NCBI GenBank assembly: GCA_025526995.1
Contig: JAHLKG010000001.1
Location: 1,364,001 to 1,428,000 of the forward strand
DNA: 64,000 nucleotides
Origin: Powellomyces hirtus
Lineage: Eukaryota; Chytridiomycota; Chytridiomycetes; Spizellomycetales; Powellomycetaceae
Direction of reading: 5' to 3'
Every line of letters starts with the position of its first letter. The first letter of the stretch is position 1. The translations under genes and the position numbers were made by a program. Shown piece after piece: positions 33,315 through 44,310 of this stretch. Below the pieces are notes generated by a model. It did not search any database and was not told the origin of the DNA. It saw only the letters and a list, made by a program, of their open reading frames with translations.

Positions 33315-36300
33315 CTACTTGATGTTCTCACCCATCTCACCACCAGGGTGCTTTTTTCTGCCGTCTTCTCGCAAGAGCGTGTCCAGGACATGGAGTGCGC
33401 CATCCAAAGCCGCCGCCGCGTGGTCGCGGCCGACACCCGCACCACCCGGCGCGCGGCCACTCTTACTGCCCACGCGTCGGGAACTCGCAGTACTGCTCGT
33501 CGTCGACGTGACCGACTCGGCGAGCGAGGGGCGCCGCGCAACGAGCAGACTGACAAGATCGAGGTCCGAGTGGCTCGAGAGCCGGTGGTGAGGCGTGAGC
33601 GTCTTGTGCTGCTGCTGCTGCTGCTGCATCGGGTGGTACGGAAGCGGAGGGAGGGGGGAGGTCGGCGGTGAGGACGGGGGTGGGGGCGAGGACCGCGGGG
33701 ACGCGGATGTGGGTGTCGTGGGTGGAGTCGTGGTAGCGGCGACCGAGCGGGGTGGCGGCGGTAAGGTGGACGAAGGCGGTGGGGTGGGCGGGGGCGGGAC
33801 ATGGGGAGGTGGTGGTGCCGCCATTGTCGGGGACGCGATGGGTGACAATGGCGAGGGTCGTGGGCCCATCGCAGCAGCAGCCGATCTCGGCAACGAGGCC
33901 TTGAGGATCGACGTCGGGCGCGTCAAGGTCGCGTTGGAGTGGTGGGACGGCGGTGTAGGGGACGCCGTATGGCGGGACGTGGTGGAAATACCCGAATCGC
34001 CCCGCTTGAGCGACGACGAGGAGTCGAGGCTCTTGGCGCTGCTGAGGGTGCTGCTGATACTGGAACGGACGCTGTTGCTATTCAAACGTTCAAGGGAGAA
34101 TGTCGAGGCCGACAATGAGCGGTCATGGACTCCTTTCACGCTCACTCCCGAATCAAAGAGTCCGTTATGTTTGACGAATGACGACGGAAGGGGTGGTGAA
34201 GATGCATGTTCGCTGTCCGCCCGCGGACCAGCAGGTGTAGCACCCCCCGTCGTCCCCGACGAGATGGTTGCTCGGCGCGGCTCGGTGATGGGTAGGATGG
34301 GTGTGGACATGGATCTGGGCAAGGAGGTGGCGCCGCCGCCGCCGATTCGCGGCGGGGCCTTGAGTTCCAGCGTCAGCTGCTCCACCACCGCTTTCCACGT
34401 CGGATCGTCGCAGGCAAAGTAGAGCACTTTGGCACTGCCACTTCTCACACTAAATCCAAACGCACAGCGCTTGCCCACCGCATCCTTGTGCACAACTCTA
34501 AACTCGGTTCCAACGCCCACGTAGAGCACATCGCTCGGGTTCTCCTCGGGCTGGTGCTGCATGCTCGCTAATGCGGCGGCCGCAGCGGGGTACAGGTACA
34601 GAAACCCGCGAGTGAGGACGCAGTAGCGGCGTTTCCAGGAGCGGAAGAGCGCGCCCGGGTGGTGCTTGGTGGTCTGCACCGAGCCGCAGTGGAGCACCTG
34701 GTGCACCGACAGCTTTGCGGATGGGGAGGGCGGGACGGGAACGGATGAGAAGGCCGGGAGGGCGGCAGCGACCACCTGCATGCTCTTGCGGCGGAGCGTG
34801 GTCATGCTGGACCGCTTTTTCAGGGTTGGCGTGTCCGATGCGTTCGTGGAGGCCGATGCTGAATCCGATGTCAGGCTCGACGAGGTCGGGATGCGGGTCA
34901 ATTCCATAGCGGGGGTGCTGTGGCCGTTGTTGGTCGGCAATGGGTCGACCGATCGCTGGCTGGTCAGAAATATATTGCTGTCCCTGATATCCCGCTTCGA
35001 CGACGATCTCCTGCTGCTGTTGCTCCGCAGACTCGAAAAGCGAGAGCTCTTGCTTCCGAAATCAGACGCTGGGCCCGCCGCTCCGAATTGCATCACATCT
35101 TCTTGCGACAGACCCAAGAGTTTCATGGCCTTGGAATTTGCCGTAACGCCCTTGTCTGCATCGGTGCGGGAAATGATGCCGAGGGTCTTGAGCGCTTTCG
35201 CGTTCGAGCGACCAGCAGAAGAGGGTCGTCTGATGATGTTGACGGTCTCGTCCGAGTCCTCGTCATCCTCGACTTTTTTGAGCGGCGGCGTATCGTCAGA
35301 GACCGCGGTGGGCTTGACAACCTTGCCTTCATCCTGCGGAGGTAGGATGCCGAGGGTTTTCAAAGATTTGGCGTTCGGAGACCTGACAAGTGTTGCATCA
35401 CTATCATTGTCAGACGAACTCACAACCTGCGGTGGGATCGATACAATTCTCAAAGTCTTCAAAGCTTTCGCGTTTTTGATTGGAGAGGCGCTGGACAGAG
35501 AACTTCTTGTGTTCTCCTCGGACGGCAAAAGCCCCAGCATCTTCAACGCCTTTGCATTTGACCGAGAGCCAGTAATTGTAGTTGGCTCATCTTCATCCGA
35601 GTCAAAAGTGGTAGATGAAGTCCGGTGGGAGACCAATGAGACCACACTGGGCGGGATCGATGGCAGAGGGCTCGAGGGTGGAGCCGCCGGTGCTCCCATC
35701 GTCAACTCCGTATACAGCAAAGTCCTCGGTCGCGACGCAGCTGAAGAGGGTGCGGAGCTCGATGCCAATGACAGATTATCTCTGCTCGGCCTATTGTTCA
35801 TCAACTTCCACGAGGCTTGTTCGGAGCGCAGCTGGGCCAGATCCGGGAACAGCGAGACTCGGCGCTGCAGTTGCGGGTGGGTGTCCGACTCTGCCGAGGA
35901 TGGCCTGCGTGACCCTTGTTCGGAAATCGTGTGCAAGGAGGCCGAGAACCTGCTCGAGGACTCCTTCCGCTCAATGGCGCGCATATTGGGATCCGCCGGA
36001 CCAAACGTGTCGCCGCTACCTCGCCTGCGTTCGTCCCACTTGTGAGAGGAGTACTCGCTTGCATCTTCTTGATAGCTCCCTCGACTCCGGCTGCTGATGA
36101 CTGAAACGGCGTCCTCGTAGACTGTCGAGTTGGATGACACCGGCGATGCGGGCCAATCGACATCCTTGAGCATGCGTGCCTTGACAGCTCGGACTTGCGA
36201 TAACAGTGTTTTCAGATCATCGATTTCTCGATGTGAGGATGCATTAGTAAAGGGTGTATTTGTTGAAGACCCATTCGCGGTGGTCGCATTTGTAGCCCGG

Positions 36301-37301
36301 ACGACGGCCAACAGCTTTTTAAGTTCATCGATTTCTCGCTGTGAGGATGCATCTGACGACGACGAGTCCTCTGGTGGGTTTGTTGTCTCGGGGAAAATGG
36401 GGACTGCTGCTGATATTGGTGTGTGAAATTGCGGAGTGGCGGGGCGACTGGGAATCTGAATCGGTTGGGCCATTGACATCCTTTTAGTGTCTTCGGATTC
36501 CATCGAATAATAATCGTCCAAAAGTGAATATCCAGAGGGCATTCGTCGATGTTTGTGCAAAGTCTCTGACGGTACGAACAGGTGGCTCTCCTCGGCGGCC
36601 AGCGCCACGGGCTCCTGTTCCTGCACTACTGAAGCTTCTCTATCTTCACTGTTTCCAAGCTCCGATGCCGCTTCAGGAATTGGGCTGTCCCCGTTCAACT
36701 CTGTCTCCGGGAGTGCCACGGGTTGCTGCTCCACCAAAGCTTCTTTCTCCTCAGCGTTCGCAGGCTCCGAGCTTACTGCGCTGCATGCGTCCAGCTCACG
36801 TTCCGCGAGCAGTTCACGAACCGCCGAATCAAGGCTATCGCGCACGACTTGCTCAACAGTCTGGCTCAAGCGCTGTTCTTGCAGCTCCGCCAACTCAAGC
36901 TGAATAACGTTCTCGACGAGAGCAGCAACCATCCTCTCCAGGTGGTCTTCCTCTCGTTGCAAAGCCGCAAGAGCTTTCGCATCGTCCGCAGTCGGAGGAG
37001 GAGGCAGCCCAAACGTCCCATTACTAGCGACCGAGTCTCGCTTTTGCAGTTTCTGCGGCCCGCCGCTCTGTTCTGCCAAGACGGCGTTAACGAGGTCGGA
37101 GACAACCACCTCCAGCCGTTCCTCGTAGCCCATTCCAAGTGGACAGACGCCAGATGGCCGGCGGCGGCGGAGCTGCAGCGGACTCGTTGTTTCTTGTTGT
37201 GGTTGTGTTTGATGTTGTTGTGATCGTTGAATATCTAACGGCGGCCTGGGAAACGAGACAACCGCGGCCGCCGGAAGCTCGGCCAACGGGTGTGCAGCCA
37301 T
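33315..37301 (-). CDS. Large PH-domain protein with five copies of an N-A-K-A-L-K-x-L-G motif
   Basis: One uninterrupted exon of 1328 residues. Residues ~55-190 contain two helical stretches (EERLEVVVSDLVNAVLAEQ; HLERMVAALVENVIQLELAE). A Ser-rich, phosphosite-like middle follows. Between residues ~580 and 735 five similar peptides occur: NAKALKMLGLL, NAKALKTLRIV, NAKSLKTLGIL, NAKALKTLGII and NSKAMKLLGLS. A pleckstrin homology domain spans ~860-980 (HCGSVQTTKHHPGALFRSWK, RRYCVLTRGFLYLYP, GVGTEFRVVHKDAVGKRCAF, closing with WKAVVEQLTLEL). The C terminus is a long Pro/Ser/Thr-rich stretch with poly-Pro and poly-Gln. PH domains bind phosphoinositides or protein partners, so a cortical or membrane scaffold is likely, but I do not know the family. 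The short C-terminal end near 33315 could in principle be altered by an unseen intron. Confidence 0.85.
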   Translation of the reverse strand: MAAHPLAELPAAAVVSFPRPPLDIQRSQQHQTQPQQETTSPLQLRRRRPSGVCPLGMGYEERLEVVVSDLVNAVLAEQSGGPQKLQKRDSVASNGTFGLPPPPTADDAKALAALQREEDHLERMVAALVENVIQLELAELQEQRLSQTVEQVVRDSLDSAVRELLAERELDACSAVSSEPANAEEKEALVEQQPVALPETELNGDSPIPEAASELGNSEDREASVVQEQEPVALAAEESHLFVPSETLHKHRRMPSGYSLLDDYYSMESEDTKRMSMAQPIQIPSRPATPQFHTPISAAVPIFPETTNPPEDSSSSDASSQREIDELKKLLAVVRATNATTANGSSTNTPFTNASSHREIDDLKTLLSQVRAVKARMLKDVDWPASPVSSNSTVYEDAVSVISSRSRGSYQEDASEYSSHKWDERRRGSGDTFGPADPNMRAIERKESSSRFSASLHTISEQGSRRPSSAESDTHPQLQRRVSLFPDLAQLRSEQASWKLMNNRPSRDNLSLASSSAPSSAASRPRTLLYTELTMGAPAAPPSSPLPSIPPSVVSLVSHRTSSTTFDSDEDEPTTITGSRSNAKALKMLGLLPSEENTRSSLSSASPIKNAKALKTLRIVSIPPQVVSSSDNDSDATLVRSPNAKSLKTLGILPPQDEGKVVKPTAVSDDTPPLKKVEDDEDSDETVNIIRRPSSAGRSNAKALKTLGIISRTDADKGVTANSKAMKLLGLSQEDVMQFGAAGPASDFGSKSSRFSSLRSNSSRRSSSKRDIRDSNIFLTSQRSVDPLPTNNGHSTPAMELTRIPTSSSLTSDSASASTNASDTPTLKKRSSMTTLRRKSMQVVAAALPAFSSVPVPPSPSAKLSVHQVLHCGSVQTTKHHPGALFRSWKRRYCVLTRGFLYLYPAAAAALASMQHQPEENPSDVLYVGVGTEFRVVHKDAVGKRCAFGFSVRSGSAKVLYFACDDPTWKAVVEQLTLELKAPPRIGGGGATSLPRSMSTPILPITEPRRATISSGTTGGATPAGPRADSEHASSPPLPSSFVKHNGLFDSGVSVKGVHDRSLSASTFSLERLNSNSVRSSISSTLSSAKSLDSSSSLKRGDSGISTTSRHTASPTPPSHHSNATLTRPTSILKASLPRSAAAAMGPRPSPLSPIASPTMAAPPPPHVPPPPTPPPSSTLPPPPRSVAATTTPPTTPTSASPRSSPPPPSSPPTSPLPPLPYHPMQQQQQQHKTLTPHHRLSSHSDLDLVSLLVARRPSLAESVTSTTSSTASSRRVGSKSGRAPGGAGVGRDHAAAALDGALHVLDTLLREDGRKKHPGGEMGENIK

Positions 37302-38341
37302 TGTCGTGTTCGTTCGTGCAAAGGGGTCTTTGCGAGAGAGAGAGAGTTACTTTTGCTGTATACAATAACGATAATGATAAAATTGGGGGGGGGGTCTATG
37401 TGTGCCCTTCAACGTATTACGTGGGCTGGGGTCTAAATGCTATGTAAATGAACTTGTCATGGGCGGCGGGTGAGTTGGGTGTTCTTCTTCCTTTCGCGGG
37501 GGTGGGAAAATGAATAATAAGGAAGCCTCACTTTGTCTCACGTTGGAGAAAGCGGCGCGTCGCGTATGTTTCACCTCTCACCTCTTTTCTCACTTCAAAG
37601 TGGATGGCTGATGAGAGCAAACACAAGAAGGAAAGGAACAGATTCTGTCACCAATAATACGTAACTACCTCTGACTGTTAATCGACTGTGGGTGGGTGGG
37701 AGAGATGGAAGTTTGGGATGTCGGCTAATAGTATTCACCGCCCCTGTAACGTATATACCCTGTTTGCACCGATGCAGAGTTCGCGGAGGTAGAAAGCTCC
37801 ATTGGTGCAATGTGGCTTCCTGGTTCATCGCGTCAGAGCGTTCACCAGAATATCAAGTCTCCACAGTCGTTCTGGTTTCGTGTCTTCACCTCCGCCATTT
37901 CCATGCAGTAATACGCGAGCAGGAAATATTGGCGGGCATGGAATTGACTTGAGGCTGAAGGCTGAAGACAGGAACGAGTAGCACATTGTGTGACGCAGCC
38001 AAGAACAACTCTTTCGTTCATCCGTTTTATCATCCATTGGCAGAAGGTTTGCTCTTTTCCTCTTTCCTCGGTCCACCGTTTTATCATCGTCATCGCCGAA
38101 GTCGTTTGTGCGAAGCTCATCAGCGTCGCGCAACTTGACATCAACTTGAAATAAAAATCAAGTTTGACGCATTGCTGTCAATTTCCTTTGTCCAAGAAGA
38201 AGAAGAAGCGGCAAAATGTCGGACCTCATTTCTCCGTCGCCCTCCATCTCCGGACGAGGTGCCTGTAGTATTGCTGTTCTGAAAATCGTTCAAGGTTCAG
38301 ACTAACCAGAGTAACATCCTCTCCTCTCATTGTTGAGCTTG

Positions 38342-38476
38342 ATGTTCAAAAGTGGTTTGTCGTTGCAGGTTGCGAAGTTTGCCTATGCACTGACCAGTTG
38401 GCTGGTGCCAGACCCTGTGTCAAATTTTCTCAAAATTGCATGGCGCGAGGACATAAATCAATTGGAAGAAGAGTAG
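38342..38476 (+). CDS. Possible 44-residue peptide, doubtful
   Basis: A short frame reads MFKSGLSLQVAKFAYALTSW, continues with LVPDPVSNFLKIAWREDI and ends NQLEEE. The composition looks protein-like: an amphipathic or membrane-type helix followed by an acidic tail. The upstream sequence ends TCGTTGCAG just inside the frame, so this could instead be the last exon of a two-exon gene beginning at an ATG at 38216 (MSDLISPSPSISGR), but I could not make the phases agree. I do not recognise it. It resembles in size the small subunits of membrane complexes, which is only a thought. Confidence 0.25.
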   Translation: MFKSGLSLQVAKFAYALTSWLVPDPVSNFLKIAWREDINQLEEE

Positions 38477-38819
38477 TCCCAATTCATGACGTAAACATCT
38501 TAAACCAAACAATGCCGACGAGCCCGACTCACAAAACCCAGAACTTGAAGTGCGTATGGTCTTTTTCTCCACATACCATGAGCAACTGCGATCTTTGCCT
38601 TCCCAGTTCCGCAGTACCTTCTAACCACGAGTTCAACGTCATCGGCGGACCGATTGCCATTTCCCGTCACGTCAAACGGGAGCGTTAGGTCGTCTCTGGA
38701 CCCGGCAATTGGCATCACAGAGCCTTCTTCGGGCTTGCTTACGGATCCCCCTTCGACCAGGGGAATAAGGGATCACCAAACACCGCAGTACAAGTGGTAC
38801 CTAGTTCTCATCTCGCGTT

Positions 38820-39375
38820 TATGGTCGTCTCGGGGCGCCAACAGTTTTCGATCATCGTTGGACCCCCAAGTTTAAAGTGTCATGAGCAGGACAAAGTACG
38901 ACCCGAAGGCTGCCCACGTATCCCCGCCAGGAAGAATCAGACCGAAATTGCGTAGCTCTAGCTCCGACTTTAAAGGTCATCCGCAGTGACCACACCCATG
39001 AGTTCGGGCCGTCATCCCCGAAGGTCAAGCCTGAGGTTATGGTCATCTCTAGACCCGAGTCGCACGACCATAGCCGGTCGGTGCCTACCTATCTCCCAGG
39101 AGACTCAGACTCGATGTAGTCAATGCTTTTATAGTGATCCTAGGACCCGGTGATCATCCCCAGAGGTCACACCGGAGGTTATGATGGTCGTTTCTAGACC
39201 CGGCTCGCACCACCGGATTTGTCGCTGCCTGCCTATCAAAGAATCAGACTGGAGGTGGTTCTGATGCTTATGTAGTCATCTTAGAACTCGGGCCGCCCGA
39301 AGACGACCCGGAGGTTTAAGGTCGGGTCTAGACCCCTGGAAAACCACAAGAAGTTTAAAGTCATTCTGGAAGACT
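38820..39375. repeat. Degenerate tandem repeat of about 140 bp
   Basis: Diverged units share a phrase of the form GGTCATCTCTAGACCCGAGT (39041) and GGTCGTTTCTAGACCCGGCT (39186), with GTCGGGTCTAGACCCC at 39321. Each is followed by CGCACGACC/CGCACCACC, then GTGCCTACCTATC / CTGCCTGCCTATC (39081, 39226), ATGTAGTCAAT / ATGTAGTCATC (39114, 39270) and a GGAGGTT joint (39173, 39310). A weaker unit lies at about 38870-39030. The period is roughly 135-160 bp. There is no coding signal. Confidence 0.75.
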
Positions 39376-39423
39376 TACCGAGGGGATGGATGCTGGGTGA
39401 TGAGAACGCCAGGCCGGGCGCGA

Positions 39424-39444
39424 TCTCACGATGAGATCGTGAGA
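39424..39444. other. Perfect 9-bp hairpin
   Basis: Arms TCTCACGAT and ATCGTGAGA enclose a three-base GAG loop. It stands about 460 bp before the CIP2A-like start codon and just after the tandem repeat. It could be a protein-binding palindrome or an RNA hairpin; nothing follows it that would suggest a terminator. Confidence 0.4.
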
Positions 39445-39900
39445 AGATGATGATGTTCACAAGGAGCTCAATTTAAAGGGAGAGAGCGTGTGAATGACAC
39501 GTCACGTTCGAATGCTTACCTCTTTGGCAGAATAGTACGCGTTACTTTGTGAGGTGGGCTGAAACAAGCTCAATGCGAGGTCTTTTATAGAGTTTTGTAG
39601 CGGGCGGGAAAGTGAACCAGCCAGCCTAGCCAGCGCCACAAAGCAAGCGCGCAGTTCTTATTATCGTCCTTCCTTCCTCCCTTCGTACTAAGTTATCGCG
39701 TGGAAGGGGTAGAAAGAAGACTTGGGCCACGCGCGTTAGAAGCGTGAAGAGGCACTGGTCCGGACGCGGCGTCCGAACACCCCATGCGCAGCAACGCCAG
39801 GGTCTCCGCTCATCCATTTTCACTTTTCTTTTTTTTTTTTTCTCTCCCCTCACCTATACTATCGTTTCCGCTTTGCCTAATTGTTTATCCGAATCAGAAA

Positions 39901-42900
39901 ATGTTGACAACAAGGGATACTGACTCAGGTCTGCTCACTCCGCTGTCTCTAACGCATGAATCGGATGATGTCCCACTACTTTTGCGAGCCTTGAGCGAGT
40001 GGACACATGCGTCGGCCTCAGACATGACGAGTGCTGAACGCTTCCTGCGCCGCCTAGTGAAATGTTTCCAGGTACAAACAACAGCATTGGGTAATGTTGA
40101 TTGACTCTTGCTCCTAAGCAAGGTTATTGAAAACACAAACAGGTCTGCTTCGCAGCGCACGGCGACCCGTCTGCGGGACTCTTCTCGCCATTGTTCTGGC
40201 AGCCGAGCCAGTCCACGGACAGCACGATTCCTGCCGCCACTGCCATCGGGCTGTTCGCCGAACTTCTCCGTACGGTTCCTCCCAGTAGCGAAAACTGGCG
40301 TGAGGCCGTTGGTGTTGTGCAAGTTCTATGCAAGTGTCACTCAGCTTGGCTTTTCTGGGCAGAACAACGCTTGGAAGTCTGATGCGATCCTCATCATATT
40401 TTCATGCAGTCCGGAATCGGCTATGGAGACCGTACGTTGAGGAAGCTGCTTCGCAACTGATTGCGTGCCTAGTGCGAGGTGTCAGTCATGGTGGAGAGAC
40501 GCAGGTGTGAAAGGACAGGATCTTGATAACTAATGCATATCAAAGTATTGATGTCAGCCCCGGTTTTTAGACCACGATACTGTGGATGCTCGAACACCTG
40601 ACTGCTGACGGATGCAGCCTGAATCACGATCACCGAGAGACGGTAGAAATTGCTGCGACACTCGCTAAGCTGATGTTAGTCGAAAACGTCCGCAGTGTGC
40701 AAATAAGTGTTCTAAAGCTTTGTGTGTTCTCAGAAGCACCGAAGATGCACCTCCACCCCTCTCCGCCGTCGCTGTCTTTGGAAACCTCTGCCGCCACCCC
40801 ATCTTCCGTACTTCCCTCACCCAAATGCCGCATCTGAACGATCTCCTGCGACAACTGATCAACCTCATAAGTGACGATGTACCGATCTTGCAACCGGACA
40901 CCATCAGCATTACGCCCCGCATATACTGATCTCATTGCTTCTTCCTGATTACCCAACAGGACTTGGCTCTGGTCCTCCACAGTCTCCGCATCCTCGCCCA
41001 ACTAGTCGACACAAACACTATTGTCCAGTCCCTCTTCAGCGACGCCAACCTTGCGGAAGCCCGCCGCGTGATGATGGCGGTGTTGACTAATCCGGATGAA
41101 GATGCCAAAGCACATGCGGCTGCTGTGGATTTGATGCGCGTCTTGTTGACGGAGGGCGATCTGAAGAGAAGGTGCTGGGGCAATTCATGTGGGAATGTCG
41201 TGATTTTGCCGCTGCTGTGCTAATTTGCCCGTGCTTATTATTTGCAGTGGTGCGGACGATGTTAAGATCTTGCGAGTTCCGTTGAAGACACTTTCAGCGC
41301 GGGCAGAAGATTTTCCGCAGGTTTGTACCAGAACGTCTCGCTACAAACCAGTCTAGAAACAGATCTGCCCAGCAATGATCGCTGTGCCAAAGCCGTGCGC
41401 TTACATCGCCCTTTCTGTCGCAGCTTTTCAACCTCACCGCTGTACTCCTTTCGCATAGCACCGTACCGCAAAAACTACTTCCATTGTTAATTCAGCTCGG
41501 AGTCGCGCCCAAAGCCATGAGTTACGTGTTCGAAGCTGTCGCGACCGGACCTCGTCCTGGTGAGGGCGATGACGACTCCTCGCTGGCGCAAGCAGATGGT
41601 GTTCGGTACGCATGTAGTGCCCTCACCGCGCTCATTGACACAATGCACCACGAAGCTGTCGCCCAAGCCGAATTCGATGCCCTCGCCAGCCACCTCATCC
41701 CATCCGTCCCTCAACTTCTCAACCGCGTCAGTGCTGCCCTACTACCCCCCAGGCTGAACAGTAACAGCGTTGACGAGGACGAGGATGTGACGCAACTGGA
41801 AGCACTTGCTGTCCCGGCAGGTCCGTCCGCCATCCGACCGACTTCGGAACTCCTTCTGGCGTTGTTGAGATACAGGCCATTCGAGTTGGACAGGAGAGAT
41901 CTGGCGGATGTGGATCATGCTGCGCTGAAAGTGGCACTAATGGAATACCGTTCGGCGCCGGGATGGAGTGAGGAGGTCGAGGTGTTGATGCTTGCGGTAC
42001 AGCAGGCCGTGGGTGATGTACTGCGGAGAGATCCTGGAAAGGTACGGCATACTCGCACCTCTTGCCCCATCGCATGCTCCAGTCCCTTAGTTACACAATG
42101 ACGTTATAGTCTCCTACACCGTCCCAAGCATCACCTCCCGTCCACGACGGCGCCTATCTCGCCCGCCTCATGACCCGCTCCACATCGTCGCCTGTCGTCA
42201 TCCATGCTTGCGTCGCCGTGCTGGCACAGTCGACGCCCGACGTATGGACCTCGTGCGTTTCCTTCTTTCTTTGAGACTTCTCTGCTGCTGCACACACCCC
42301 AGCGACAGCGCGAAAGAAGATGATAGTTGACATTTTTATTGGTTGCTCTTTTCTCTTGGATGGGTGTTGAATAGATTTGGAGTTGCAATGTGCGAAGCAG
42401 CGTCGAGGCGTTGTGAGTCGAGGGCCGTCGATGTTGCTGCTGAGGTGACGGTGCAAGGTAAGAGACGATGAAGCGTGGCAATCTCTTGTCGTGGAAAGAT
42501 GTATGCCCATTCAAGACTTCTTCTCAGGAGAGCCTCGAATCTGCAAACCCCAGACCCACCCACCGACCCCACATGAGCGAACCCCGAAACGCGAAACCCA
42601 TGTCAATGTCCGTCCGTCTGCGTCTCCGGCGGACTTGGATGAAGATGAGCTGGTAGGGGACGGTGAATGCACTGTTGATGCTCCTCGCTGTCGGACACAT
42701 CCTGAACTGGAATAAATGGCTAGAGTGCGGCGATCCACTCTGCACGCGCCAATGCTGTGGATGCGGTCAAGGAGATGCAGCGCGCTGCTGACCTGGCGGA
42801 CCAGAAAATTGCCCGCCTCCAAAAACAGCTCGGGGTGTTACAGGTACAAGAGGCACCACAGCTCACTCTTCCTACTCTTGATTGATTCTCTTTTATTTCT

Positions 42901-43885
42901 ACGCTTTTTTTCCCCAGCATAAACTGCAGGAAAAAGACGACCATATTCGCGAGATCAACGAGACGGCATCAGCAGCTGCACATCAAGCCGAGGTGTACGA
43001 AGAAACGGTCGGCGCCCTCGAAACCCGCCTGACCGCCGCGCTCGCTGTTGCTCGCACCCAGAGCGAAGAATATGCCCGGCTTGAAGTAGAGCGTGAAAAA
43101 AGTGCCCGTGACGCTGCGGAAAGGTATAGTCGCAACCCGTTCTGAATATACCCTGTCGCCCCCGCTAAGCAAGAACAGCATGTACTCATTTGAGTTGGTT
43201 TATCGATGGACAGTGCCAAACGCGTGAGTCGGGAACTGGCTGCTGCACGCGATGAACTCGCCAAGAGCACTTCACAGATTACTCAGCTCGAAATCGATGC
43301 GGCCCAAACAGCCAGTGCGCACCAGGCCCGCGAGTCGGAGCTTCAACAGGAAAACAACAAACTCGCTGACTCGCTACATGAAGCGGAATCCATAGTGCGT
43401 CGTCCCTTTTTGCACGACAGCCCGTCACGCATACACACGCATCAAGTCTAACTAATCACACACAATGTTTCACTCCATTTGCAACAGCGCGATTCACTAA
43501 CACAAACGACCACGACCCAGCAATCAGCCATCACAACTCTCCGTGAAAAGCTCAAAGCCACGCGCCAGGAACTCAAGACCCTGCACATCGAATACGAGGA
43601 ACTGGAACGCGTGCACGAGATGATGAGGCACTCGATTGCATCCACACTCGCGCCGCTGGGACACCTCACTCGACGTACGAAATCCGTGCTTGCGGTTGAG
43701 GCTGATGAGGAGGACAGTCCCGTTGCCCAGAAGGTGGTTGAACTTGAACTTGAGGATGATGTGGATGACTTGGCTACCCTGATGAAGCAGATGTGAGTGC
43801 AGCAAAGGAGGCGTTCTGCTGGCTCTATAATCAATCTCCAAAACATTCTTTTTCCCCGTTCTTCAGGTCGTCGGCGGAATACTAA
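39901..43885 (+). CDS. CIP2A-like protein: armadillo N-terminal half, coiled-coil C-terminal half
   Basis: Sixteen exons join in phase to about 926 residues (human CIP2A is 905): 39901-40071, 40143-~40311, 40410-40504, 40571-40674, 40734-40878, 40960-41171, 41248-41320, 41424-42041, 42110-42252, 42375-42457, 42516-42652, 42724-42843, 42918-43123, 43214-43394, 43488-43792, 43867-43885. The donor of exon 2 is uncertain. The N-terminal two thirds are helical repeats, including AVFGNLCRHPIFRTSLTQM, the counterpart of the LANLCRH segment of CIP2A, then LALVLHSLRILAQLVDTN and HAAAVDLMRVLLTEGDLKR. From ~690 on there is continuous coiled coil (KEMQRAADLADQKIARLQKQ, KLQEKDDHIREINETASAA), ending DDLATLMKQMSSAEY. 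In animals CIP2A restrains PP2A-B56 and, with TOPBP1, tethers broken chromosomes in mitosis; a similar role here is inference. Confidence 0.75.
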
Positions 43886-44310
43886 TTTACGTAGTACAGT
43901 ACATCCCTGCCTTTCCATGGCGGTTGCGATTCGCTACCTGCCATCTCATCGCATACATGTGTAAAGTCAAAGAAACATGAGTTATTACCCAGCTCAAACT
44001 CCTCGCGCCACAATCATGCTTGCGTCGTGTGCTTGTGTCATGTGCTGTACCTACCCTCTGCACATGCTGGATAGGATGCTATCATACGACCTGCAATGAT
44101 TGCTGCCTCGTGTTAATGTGTGACGGTGGCAGATTTTTGCATGACGTTGACTGATGAGAATGAGATGATTGAGATCAGCACAAACAAACAATTTTGACTT
44201 GCATGGCGTCGCGTGACTCTTCGCATGCCAGTATTTAATCTGACCTTAACCCCCTCATCTTCCCATCAACCACATTCCCCATTTACCAGCATCTACCCAC
44301 ACAAAACACC
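43886..44310. other. Intergenic region, promoter of the SCP2 gene
   Basis: No gene is supported. The last 60 bases before 44311 are C/A-rich (CCACATTCCCC, CTACCCACAC), like the leaders of other strongly expressed genes here. Confidence 0.45.

Larger units (their letters stand above)
37302..39900. other. Gene-poor region between the PH-domain and CIP2A-like genes
   Basis: The first ~900 bp would serve as promoter of the PH-domain gene. Apart from a doubtful 44-codon frame (38342-38476) no gene is supported. The centre holds a degenerate tandem repeat (38820-39375) and a perfect hairpin (39424-39444), both listed separately. The last 60 bases before 39901 are a pyrimidine tract typical of fungal promoters. 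Confidence 0.5.

Noticed and set aside
34666..36045. 459-codon open frame on the plus strand opposite the PH-domain gene
   Set aside because: Antisense to the PH-domain and motif-repeat region, Ser/Leu-rich without domains.
40312..40382. Continuation of CIP2A exon 2 as VVQVLCKCHSAWLFW
   Set aside because: The frame runs into a stop at 40380-40382 and does not join exon 3 in phase; a donor near 40312 does, though a weaker GTCACT donor near 40334 remains possible.
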